A stretch of DNA of 33,087 bases from an uncultured Clostridia bacterium (GTDB lineage: Bacteria; Bacillota; Clostridia; TANB77; CAG-508): contig CAKPLD010000008.1 of assembly GCA_934167225.1 (NCBI GenBank), positions 1 to 33,087 on the forward strand, written 5' to 3'. A program made the translations under genes and the position numbers. Under the pieces are notes generated by a model that was not told where the DNA came from, searched no databases, and was given only the letters and a program-made list of their open reading frames with translations. Shown one piece after another: positions 7,704 through 15,864 of the stretch (its first letter is position 1; every line of letters begins with the position of its first letter).

Positions 7704-9470
7704 TTACTTCCCTTCTTCATTTATTGATTTTGTACTATCATATTTAAACATATATACATCATCATTCGCATTTTCTAGTTCTTGATTTATGGTTATTTTA
7801 TCTAATAACTTCATATCATCTAAATTGTATAATACGCCTTGCCAATCTACAGAGTTTAATTTAATTTCTACATTTTCATTATTATTGCAATATTCCTTAA
7901 ACATTTCTAGTCTTTTACTTACATAGTTTTCACAGCTTTTTACTCCTTTACCATTAGCTACCAAAACCATTACTGAGTTTATTGTCATTATTAAGGCTAT
8001 TATAATTCCTATTATATATTCTTTTTTATGTTCTTTGCTTCTTAGTAGATATGCTAGAACAATTAAAGGGAATATATAAATAAATGCCATGTATCTTGCC
8101 CAATAGTTTCCATCAAAAGCAAGTATTATTGCTCCTGTTACTGCAATTAATAAAATGAATGGTATTGCCGTATTATAATCTTTGTTTTTAAATAATTTGA
8201 CTAATATGTATATAATTCCAATTGCAGTAAGTATAAATACTCCACTAAATAATGGTCCAAATCCACTCATTCTTATGTCTGGAATATTATAATTGTTTAT
8301 TTCGTCTTTAGAAAAAGTAAATGGTATTTTTAATTTTGGTTCCACAACATTTTCTGTAACCCATGAAGCAGATACATTTTCTCCTTTAGAGAATATTGAT
8401 ATTAAAAATATTTCTAATCTATTTTTTGTTTCAAATGATTTTGGTGCTTCTTTTGTTCCAATGTTTTGTACCGTATCTTCTCCATATAATGGATATAATG
8501 GATTTCCATTATATATTAAATTTCTCGCATATGAAGAATATCCTACTATTACAAGTGAAACTACAACTGTTACAATATAAAATATTGTTTGTTCTTTTAA
8601 TTCTTTTATAAATTCATCTTTTCCTATTTTGTATTTTTTTACTAAAATATAAACATAAAATGTTGCACATATAAATGCTGCATAAACAACTCCTGTAAAT
8701 TTAATATTTATACTCCATATTATGCTACATGCTAAAATAAGTAATGTTTCTTTTTGGGTCATATATTTATAGTCTTCATTTTGTATATTTAAACAATATA
8801 TAATCATAATTATAGTTAAGCCTAATGCCGCATCTACATACAAATTGCTCATTTGAACTATTGATATTGGATTTACAACTAATAGCAATGATACTATTAT
8901 GCTTCCTAATAATCCAATTCGTTTTGACAAATAGCCAAGTGATAAGCCAAACAAGCTATACATTAGAAGTACTGTATATATTTTTGCTGTTTCTATATTT
9001 GATGTAGCAGAATAAATAACTGCACCAAATATTTCTGTTCCTTTTGCATAATGATCTATCCAAAATGTATTAAAATTGTCTTTATCTGGGTCGATTGCAT
9101 TTCCTTCTTCTTTTGTAAAATCTGCTGAACTTTCATAATTAGGGTTCCATCCATTTTTCATGCTTCCTATAGCTAATTTATGGTATGTATTTCCATCACT
9201 TGTTCCGTCATATATTTTACCTAGCGCACATATACTTATTATAACTATTAAAAATGCTAGTACTATGCTAATTACATTTTGTTTTATATTGTCTTTTTTA
9301 TAAAATAGCATAAATAGTACTATTGATAAAATTGCTATAATTGGTAAATGAAATGGTGTTACAGTAACATTAAAGAAGAATAATGCTGATGTTATACCTA
9401 AAATCATTGTTATAAACATTAACATAAATATAGAAGATTTTTCTATTACTCTTATTATTTTTTCTTTCAT
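7704..9470 (-). CDS. Multi-spanning membrane protein, likely GT-C glycosyltransferase
   Basis: A 588-residue protein with roughly a dozen hydrophobic segments and a hydrophilic C-terminal domain (about residue 500 onward). After the third segment comes an acidic loop, DGTSDGNTYH (88-97), placed like the catalytic aspartate loop of GT-C enzymes (PMT/ArnT superfamily), which use lipid-phosphate sugars outside the membrane. I assign the superfamily by topology, this loop and the neighbours, not by a clear family match. It lies between two GtrB-like genes (spacings 15 and 9 bases), and its likely role is to transfer a sugar from polyprenyl-phosphate to a wall glycan. Confidence 0.7.
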   Translation of the reverse strand: MKEKIIRVIEKSSIFMLMFITMILGITSALFFFNVTVTPFHLPIIAILSIVLFMLFYKKDNIKQNVISIVLAFLIVIISICALGKIYDGTSDGNTYHKLAIGSMKNGWNPNYESSADFTKEEGNAIDPDKDNFNTFWIDHYAKGTEIFGAVIYSATSNIETAKIYTVLLMYSLFGLSLGYLSKRIGLLGSIIVSLLLVVNPISIVQMSNLYVDAALGLTIIMIIYCLNIQNEDYKYMTQKETLLILACSIIWSINIKFTGVVYAAFICATFYVYILVKKYKIGKDEFIKELKEQTIFYIVTVVVSLVIVGYSSYARNLIYNGNPLYPLYGEDTVQNIGTKEAPKSFETKNRLEIFLISIFSKGENVSASWVTENVVEPKLKIPFTFSKDEINNYNIPDIRMSGFGPLFSGVFILTAIGIIYILVKLFKNKDYNTAIPFILLIAVTGAIILAFDGNYWARYMAFIYIFPLIVLAYLLRSKEHKKEYIIGIIIALIMTINSVMVLVANGKGVKSCENYVSKRLEMFKEYCNNNENVEIKLNSVDWQGVLYNLDDMKLLDKITINQELENANDDVYMFKYDSTKSINEEGK

Positions 9471-9479
9471 TAATTTATC

Positions 9480-10421
9480 CTACCTTTTTTCAACATTTAT
9501 TTCTTTGCTAATAATATATTGTGGACGTGATTTTGATTCATCATAAATTCTTCCAATATATTCTGACATTATCCATATTGATAATAATTGAACTCCACTA
9601 AATAGTGTAATTGTAACCATAATTGAAGTCCATCCTGCTGTTAAATTGTTTAATCCACATATATAAGATATTAACGAATATATTAATATAACTAAAGATA
9701 TTAATATAGAAATTATTCCTAAGCCTCCTACCATTTTTAGTGGTTTTGTTGAAAATCCTATTATTCCATCAGATGCAAGTTTTAACATCTTTTTTAGTGG
9801 ATATTTTGTTTTTCCTGCAAAACGTTCTTTTCTTTCATATTCGAAAGGAATTTGTTTAAATCCTATCCAGCCCCATAAACCTCTTAAAAATTTGTTATGT
9901 TCTGGCATAGTATTCATTACATCTACTACTTTTCTGTCTACTAATCTAAAATCACCTGTGTCTTTTGGTATGTCTACATCTGATAATGCATTTAATGTTT
10001 TGTAAAACATTTTTGCAGTAAATAATTTAAATACAGATTCTCCGTCTCTTGTTTTACGTTTACCATAAACTACTTCGTTTCCTTCTTCCCATAATTTTAG
10101 CATTTCTGGAATTAATTCTGGTGGATCTTGTAAGTCTGCATCTATTATAACTGCTGCATCTCCTGTAACATATTTTAAACCTGCTGTTACTGCACATTGA
10201 TGCCCAAAGTTTCTTGCAAATGATATTACTTTTAATTTATTATCTTTTTGAGCTAATTCTTCTAATATTGGTAATGTTTTATCTTTGCTTCCATCATTTA
10301 CACAGATTAATTCATAATCATATCCTTCTATTTTTTTTAATACATCAGTCATTCTGTTGTAACATTCTTTTGCTACTTCTTCTTCATAATACATTGGTAT
10401 AATAACAGATATTTTTTTCAT
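9480..10421 (-). CDS. GtrB/DPM1-like polyprenyl-phosphate glycosyltransferase (GT2), copy 2
   Basis: A 313-residue paralogue of the 6729-7688 enzyme. It has VIIPMYYEEE (6-15), VNDGS (41-45), FARNFGHQ (68-75), DAD (94-96) plus LQDPPELIP, and two C-terminal membrane segments (about 230-252 and 265-288). Role inferred as for copy 1: loading a sugar onto undecaprenyl phosphate. The two copies diverge enough, including in the region after the catalytic domain, that they may handle different sugars or feed different GT-C partners. It starts only four bases after the upstream 505-residue membrane protein ends, which pairs them tightly. Confidence 0.88.
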   Translation of the reverse strand: MKKISVIIPMYYEEEVAKECYNRMTDVLKKIEGYDYELICVNDGSKDKTLPILEELAQKDNKLKVISFARNFGHQCAVTAGLKYVTGDAAVIIDADLQDPPELIPEMLKLWEEGNEVVYGKRKTRDGESVFKLFTAKMFYKTLNALSDVDIPKDTGDFRLVDRKVVDVMNTMPEHNKFLRGLWGWIGFKQIPFEYERKERFAGKTKYPLKKMLKLASDGIIGFSTKPLKMVGGLGIISILISLVILIYSLISYICGLNNLTAGWTSIMVTITLFSGVQLLSIWIMSEYIGRIYDESKSRPQYIISKEINVEKR

Positions 10422-10425
10422 AGCT

Positions 10426-11943
10426 TTATTTCCCTTCTTTTTTTATTTTCTTATTACTACTTTTTCCTATTTTTTTAACATTATCTGATAAATCCACAAT
10501 TGCCCTTGCAGAAAGCAATACAAATAATGGTATTATTAAATATATATATCTGGAACTTGCTTCCCAAATTAGTAAAAATATTGCATTTCCTACTATAGAA
10601 ATTCCAATTACTCTTGTTTCTTCATCCATGTCCTTTTTTATAACCTTTTTGATTATAAATAAAAACATTAATATAAATATTGCATCATTAAAATATGTCA
10701 TATATGGTCTTACAAATTTGTATGATAAATCTCCTAATACTAGTCTATACATTATTCCATCAGTTTTTAGAGGTCCTTTTCCAAGATTTGTAAGTACCCA
10801 ATATGATCCATCATTCCATACATAGGCAAATTTCTTAAATAAAAATCTAACATAACCATTTAGTCCAAATTCATTTAATCTCTTTTTTATTTCTGACTTA
10901 TTTGCCTCTAATTTATCATTATATGTTTCTCGCTCTGCTGTATAATCTGCATCTTCTTGGTTATATGAACCATATCCTGTGGCCTTTCCTCCTTCTGATA
11001 TTGGTCTACTTAATCCTAACATCACCCAATGAGTTAATGGAAATTCAACATCATTTTTTCGCTGATCTTTTAATACACATTTTTCGTTATATATGTTTAT
11101 ACCTTTTGTTAAAACTACGGCTAATATTAGCATTGTTAAAATAGGTTTCCATAATTTTTTAAAATTAAATATACTTTCTATAAGTATTGCCATACATACA
11201 ATTGATGCATTTGCTTTAATGGCATATGCAATTACTGTTATTAGTGTCATTAAAACTAAATATGTATAATATTTTTTCTTTGATTTATCTCTTTGCTCTT
11301 TTGCTAGCATCCAAAAATATAAAGTAGCTACTGGAAATGCAATTGATAATGAATCTGTGTATACAATTGGTGTATTTAAATATATTGGCATAAACCCTAG
11401 CAATACTATCATTACATTTAGTCCCAATTTTTCTCCACCCATTTTTCTTGCAACTAGTACTGTAAAAACTGCTGAAAGAAAAACAAATACTATATTTAAA
11501 ACATAGGCTCCAAGGTAGCTATTGTTAAATAATTTTATTGCTCCTGTTACAAAGAATAATGCTCCTAAATTATTTGGAAATCTTTTAAAATAGAATATAG
11601 CTTCTATGTCACCTGTAGTTGCCTTTTCCATTGCACTTTCCATAAGCCATTTAAAGTCCCAACTAAATTCTACTCTAAAATAAATATAACTTATAATTTC
11701 AAGAATTAGGAATATTGCAAGTCCTACTATTGTAATTATTCTTTTCTTTTTATCACTTATTTTGTTTATTATAAATCTATTAATAATAAACAAAAAGCCT
11801 ATTTCTAATGCTGATATTAAAATTACTTTTATTGTTTTTACTATATTTCCTGTAAAAATATGGTCGATATTAGCAAGTCCTATTACAGCTATTATTGCAA
11901 TACTTGCTATTACAATATATATGTTTTTTAGGTATTTTTGCAT
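10426..11943 (-). CDS. Multi-spanning membrane protein, likely GT-C glycosyltransferase (paralogue of 19447-20967)
   Basis: A 505-residue protein with about ten to twelve hydrophobic segments. It has an extracellular acidic loop after the third segment (SWDFKWL), a conserved RFPNNLG motif near residue 122, and a large outside loop with HWVMLGLSR and WNDGSYWVL. The protein at 19447-20967 shares this layout (YPNQMG, VWVYVGMMESGR, a W-rich loop), so the two are paralogues of a family common in Gram-positive exopolysaccharide loci. GT-C sugar transferase is the most likely function given its neighbour, a polyprenyl-phosphate sugar synthase. No catalytic residue is proven. Confidence 0.7.
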   Translation of the reverse strand: MQKYLKNIYIVIASIAIIAVIGLANIDHIFTGNIVKTIKVILISALEIGFLFIINRFIINKISDKKKRIITIVGLAIFLILEIISYIYFRVEFSWDFKWLMESAMEKATTGDIEAIFYFKRFPNNLGALFFVTGAIKLFNNSYLGAYVLNIVFVFLSAVFTVLVARKMGGEKLGLNVMIVLLGFMPIYLNTPIVYTDSLSIAFPVATLYFWMLAKEQRDKSKKKYYTYLVLMTLITVIAYAIKANASIVCMAILIESIFNFKKLWKPILTMLILAVVLTKGINIYNEKCVLKDQRKNDVEFPLTHWVMLGLSRPISEGGKATGYGSYNQEDADYTAERETYNDKLEANKSEIKKRLNEFGLNGYVRFLFKKFAYVWNDGSYWVLTNLGKGPLKTDGIMYRLVLGDLSYKFVRPYMTYFNDAIFILMFLFIIKKVIKKDMDEETRVIGISIVGNAIFLLIWEASSRYIYLIIPLFVLLSARAIVDLSDNVKKIGKSSNKKIKKEGK

Positions 11944-11961
11944 ATTTTTCTCCTCTTATTT

Positions 11962-12753
11962 TTATAATTGCTCTGCAAATCCTTTTTGTAATTTACTATA
12001 AATCCAATATCCTACAATACATCCAATTATTGCAAGAACTAATACTATAAGTAAAGGCTTAAGTTCAATCATAGAATGTCCATAGAAAATGCTTCTATAT
12101 GCATTAATTATATATGTCATTGGATTATATTTTAAAATCCATTGATATTCTGCTGGTATTGCATTTGGGGCATAAACTATTGGTGCTGCATAAAATAATA
12201 ATTGAAGTGCAACTCCAATAAAATGTTGTAAATCTCTTAAATACACACATACACTTGATATTATAAATGAAATTGCAAGTATTACTAAATATTGTGTTAT
12301 AAAAATTAGCGGATAAAATACCATAAATCTTGACAATCCCATTCCTGAGAATATTACAAATCCTAATATTATTATTGTTGATATAAGAAAGTTAACCGCT
12401 TCCCCTGTTACAACAGATATTGGTATTATTTCCCTCGGGAAATATACCTTTTTTATAATATTTCCATTTTCTATAAATGTAAATGCCGACTTATTTATAG
12501 CTGCTGAAAAAAATGTCCAAGGTATTAATCCACAACATAGAAACACTGTATAGTGTTCCATTGGATTTTTTAATATAAGAGAAAATACTATTCCATAAAC
12601 AGCTATTTGAAGTAATGGGTTTAAAAATGACCATAACACTCCCAAAAATGAGTTTTTGTATTTACTTCTTACTTCTTTTTTTACACTAGTTTTCAATAAT
12701 TCTCTATAATTATATAAATTTTTAAATACATTTTCCATTAATGTCTCTCCCAT
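11962..12753 (-). CDS. ABC-2 polysaccharide/teichoic acid export permease (TagG/Wzm type)
   Basis: A 263-residue permease with six hydrophobic segments. The cytoplasmic N-terminus has the family pattern LKTSVKKEVRSKYKNSFLGVLWSF-like (about 19-42), typical of TagG, Wzm and RgpC, and the C-terminal half has NPMTYIINAYRSIFYG. With the ATPase at 15061 it forms an exporter that moves lipid-linked glycan across the membrane. The start overlaps the end of the GT2-GT4 gene by 16 bases, so the two are translationally coupled. Which glycan is carried (wall teichoic acid, rhamnan or another) cannot be told from the sequence. Confidence 0.88.
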   Translation of the reverse strand: MGETLMENVFKNLYNYRELLKTSVKKEVRSKYKNSFLGVLWSFLNPLLQIAVYGIVFSLILKNPMEHYTVFLCCGLIPWTFFSAAINKSAFTFIENGNIIKKVYFPREIIPISVVTGEAVNFLISTIIILGFVIFSGMGLSRFMVFYPLIFITQYLVILAISFIISSVCVYLRDLQHFIGVALQLLFYAAPIVYAPNAIPAEYQWILKYNPMTYIINAYRSIFYGHSMIELKPLLIVLVLAIIGCIVGYWIYSKLQKGFAEQL

Positions 12754-15059
12754 CCTATTATTTGTTTTATTTTATCATAAACTCCCATTTTTCTTAGAAC
12801 AACTACAATTGGATGTTTTATCTTATATTCTAAAGTATGTTCATAAAATTGTTCTTTTTTTGCTTTTTTATCATATTTTACTATTACATGGATGTTTTCT
12901 CCATTAAATTTACTAGATAGCCATTCATAATCTAATCTGTTTGAAATTAGAAATTCAGATATAATTTCTTTTGTTATTTCTATATTTTTTTGTAAACCAT
13001 ACCCATTTTCTATTTTCTCTTTATTGGCATTTTTCATTATTTTTGTAAATTCTTCATCCATTTTTGTAACCATATTGTCTATTGTGAAACCGTTTAAAAT
13101 TCTGTCTCTACAATTATTTTTATATTCTGTTATATTATTTAGAACTTTATCTATTCCTTTAACATAATTCATAACTTCTTCTTTTTTATAATTGTAATCC
13201 CATATTTGCGTTTCTTTTTGCATACATGGTACTATTACTCCAACTTTATCGTTTATTAATTCTTTTTGCCCTCCAACATCTGCCGAAACAACTGGTACTC
13301 CCATTGAAAGAGATTCATATGCAGTTAAAGCTAAGCCTTCTTTTATAGATGTATTTACTGTTAAATCACTTATTTTATATACATTTACTGTTTCTTTTAC
13401 ATTTCCTAAATATATAAATTTATCAGATAAACCATATTTTTTTATTTTGCTTTTCATTTCTGGTAGAAATGGTCCATCACCTGCAACAACTACTATAAAG
13501 TCATTTCTTTTTTTACTTAGCTCTTTTATAACTTCTACAAATAAATATGGCCTTTTTTGATCTGCAATTCTACATATAAAACTTATTATAAATTTGCCTT
13601 TTGGATCAATTTCGTTTTTCTTAAGAATTTCTTCTTTACTATATAAATCTGGATCGAATTTTTTCTCATCTACTCCAATATATACTGTTTCTACTTCGTC
13701 TTCTTTTCTTCCAAAATGATTGATAAATATTTTTCTACTATTTCCATTACATGTATAAGTTTTATCTATTACAGATTGCATAATACTAGAGTCTCTTGAA
13801 AATCCTCCATTTCTTATATACCATTCTTCCATATGTACATAATCGATTATAGGAACTTCTGGATGTTTTGCTTTTAAATAAGGCAAAATGTTATATCCAT
13901 ATTGACTGTTTGTGTTAAATATAATGTCTATATTATTTTGATAAATTATATGATTTATAAAGCTTACCCAGTTTTTTCTGTCTAAAAAGCCTGGTAAATC
14001 ATATATTGTACCATATTTTTCAAATTCTTGTCTCCATTCATTTGAACTTGGTATTGTTGATATTATTGTAAATTCGTATTTTTCTTTGTCTATTCTAGAA
14101 ATTAAATCTAAATTAAACTTATCTGCTCCACCTGTTACCATCCATGGAATTATCATTAATATATTTATTTTATTATTTTTTATTTGCTTTACCTTTACAA
14201 TCTGAGGTTGATCTTCTGCTATTTCTTCCCATTTGTAATCATGTTTTGGATATTGAATTCCTTGTTTTTTGTAAACAATATCTCTTTTTATATTATTTAC
14301 TAATTTCATTGCTCTTTTTTTGTTACTGCTATTAGATTTTTTTAATTCGCTTTCTTCTAATGGCTTTTGTCTATACCATGTAAGTAATTCTCCAATTCTT
14401 ACTGGGAATTTTTGATTTTTTATAAGTTTTAACCATAAACACCAATCTTCATATACTTTTTTTTCATGTATTCCAAAACATCCTACTTCTTTTAGGTCAT
14501 CTTTTTTTATCATTGCTGTTACTGTTAAAATATTTTCATCTAGTTCCCAATCTGGATTATACCATTTTCTCCATAAAAATTCTTTTCCATCAAAATTTAT
14601 TGTATCTGTATATGCCCATGAAGCCTTTGGGTTTGTTTCTAGAGTCCAATAGCAACATTCTAAATATGTTTTTTCTATTAAATCATCAGAATCTAAAAAC
14701 ATTATATATTTTGTTCTTTCATCTGATTTTTCTATACCGTAATCACGTGCTGCTGCTGTTCCTCCATTTTCTTTGTGTAATACTCTAATTCTAGAGTCCA
14801 TTTTTTCTATTTCTTTTAGTTTTTCCTGAGCTTCTTTGTCAGGTGAACCATCATCAACTATTACCCATTCCCAATATGGAAAAGTTTGGTTTAATATAGA
14901 ATTTGCTGTTTCTTCTATATATTTTTGCGAATTGTAATATGGTGTAATTATTGAAATTATTGGCTTTTGATTTTTATCTATTTCAAAATTAATTTTATTT
15001 AATTCTTTTCCCGGATATTGTTTATAATCTATTTTTAACACTTTTTTCATCCTTTCCAC
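12738..15059 (-). CDS. Bifunctional glycosyltransferase: GT2 plus GT4
   Basis: A 773-residue cytoplasmic enzyme with two catalytic modules. The N-terminal GT2 domain (about 33-250) has ISIITPYYNS, VDDGSPD and the metal motif DSDD. The C-terminal GT4 domain (about 297-650) has the glycogen-synthase-like opening IPWMVTGGADK, FICRIADQKRP, VAGDGPF, and the donor-binding EGLALTAYESLSMGVPVV. It would add two sugars in the synthesis of the exported glycan. It lies between the ABC ATPase and the ABC permease. The start is uncertain: the first codon is GTG with no good ribosome binding site, an ATG follows at 15050 and another GTG at 15041. An AAAGGA stretch fits the GTG at 15041 best. Confidence 0.88.
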   Translation of the reverse strand: MERMKKVLKIDYKQYPGKELNKINFEIDKNQKPIISIITPYYNSQKYIEETANSILNQTFPYWEWVIVDDGSPDKEAQEKLKEIEKMDSRIRVLHKENGGTAAARDYGIEKSDERTKYIMFLDSDDLIEKTYLECCYWTLETNPKASWAYTDTINFDGKEFLWRKWYNPDWELDENILTVTAMIKKDDLKEVGCFGIHEKKVYEDWCLWLKLIKNQKFPVRIGELLTWYRQKPLEESELKKSNSSNKKRAMKLVNNIKRDIVYKKQGIQYPKHDYKWEEIAEDQPQIVKVKQIKNNKINILMIIPWMVTGGADKFNLDLISRIDKEKYEFTIISTIPSSNEWRQEFEKYGTIYDLPGFLDRKNWVSFINHIIYQNNIDIIFNTNSQYGYNILPYLKAKHPEVPIIDYVHMEEWYIRNGGFSRDSSIMQSVIDKTYTCNGNSRKIFINHFGRKEDEVETVYIGVDEKKFDPDLYSKEEILKKNEIDPKGKFIISFICRIADQKRPYLFVEVIKELSKKRNDFIVVVAGDGPFLPEMKSKIKKYGLSDKFIYLGNVKETVNVYKISDLTVNTSIKEGLALTAYESLSMGVPVVSADVGGQKELINDKVGVIVPCMQKETQIWDYNYKKEEVMNYVKGIDKVLNNITEYKNNCRDRILNGFTIDNMVTKMDEEFTKIMKNANKEKIENGYGLQKNIEITKEIISEFLISNRLDYEWLSSKFNGENIHVIVKYDKKAKKEQFYEHTLEYKIKHPIVVVLRKMGVYDKIKQIIGWERH

Positions 15060-15060
15060 A

Positions 15061-15816
15061 TTATACTGTTTCTTTTACATATTCATCAACTACTTTGTTT
15101 GTATCTCCATCCATTTTTATTTTTCCGTTACATAGCCATACTGTTCTGTCACATAATTTTCTTACAGATTGCATGCTATGTGTTACAAATACCATAGTTT
15201 TTCCTTTATTTTTTAACTCTAACATTTTATCAAAGCATTTATTTTGAAAGTGCTCATCTCCAACAGATAAAATCTCGTCTATTAATAAAATATCTGCATC
15301 TACATTTATTGCAACAGCAAATGCTAGTCTCATAAACATTCCTGATGAATATGTTCTTACAGGATTGTCTATAAATGGTCTTAATTCTGAAAAGTCAATA
15401 ATATCCTCTAATCTTTCATCTATTTCCTTTTTTGTTAAACCAAATATTGATGCATTAAAATATATGTTTTCTCTGCCTGAAAAGTCAGGATGAAATCCTG
15501 CTCCTAATTCTAGCAAAGATGTTAGTTTTCCATTAGTTATTATTTTTCCTTTATTTGGATATATTATTTTGGTCATAAGCTTTAATAATGTTGATTTTCC
15601 GCTTCCGTTTGTTCCTATTAATGCTACAACTTCACCTTTTTTTATTTTTAAATTTATACCTTGCAAAACTTCCCTTTTTTCTTTTCTGTTTCTACTTGCA
15701 AAAAATAATAATTTTTCTTTTATTGTATTTGCCTTGTCTAAATATACATTAAATGTTTTGTATACATCATCGACAATTATTTTATAATCTTCTGAATTTT
15801 CTTGCATTTTCTTCAT
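15061..15816 (-). CDS. ABC polysaccharide/teichoic acid exporter ATPase (TagH/Wzt type)
   Basis: A 251-residue ATPase. Visible are Walker A GTNGSGKST (68-76), a degenerate signature YSSGM (156-160), Walker B DILLIDE (175-181), SVGD (184-187) and the switch histidine in VTHSM (H213). YSSGM in place of LSGGQ is usual for TagH, Wzt and RgpD. It has no C-terminal carbohydrate-binding domain as in Wzt of O9a-type systems, nor the long TagH tail. Its partner permease is two genes downstream. The ATG at 15816 touches the AAAGG motif directly, whereas the fourth codon (ATG at 15807) stands nine bases behind it and is the better start. A strong promoter precedes the gene. Confidence 0.9.
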   Translation of the reverse strand: MKKMQENSEDYKIIVDDVYKTFNVYLDKANTIKEKLLFFASRNRKEKREVLQGINLKIKKGEVVALIGTNGSGKSTLLKLMTKIIYPNKGKIITNGKLTSLLELGAGFHPDFSGRENIYFNASIFGLTKKEIDERLEDIIDFSELRPFIDNPVRTYSSGMFMRLAFAVAINVDADILLIDEILSVGDEHFQNKCFDKMLELKNKGKTMVFVTHSMQSVRKLCDRTVWLCNGKIKMDGDTNKVVDEYVKETV

Positions 15817-15834
15817 CCTTTCTTAGTTTTGTGT

Positions 15835-15862
15835 ATTATATCACATATTTTTTCATTGTCAA
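15835..15862 (-). promoter_or_regulatory. Near-consensus sigma-A promoter before the ABC exporter genes
   Basis: On the minus strand TTGACA (15862-15857) and TATAAT (15840-15835) are both perfect consensus boxes with a 16-base spacer, about 20 bases upstream of the ATPase start. The -35 begins three bases after the end of the pyruvyltransferase-FrhB gene. It would let the exporter, GT2-GT4 and lipid-sugar genes be expressed more strongly than the two upstream genes. Confidence 0.7.
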
Positions 15863-15864
15863 AG

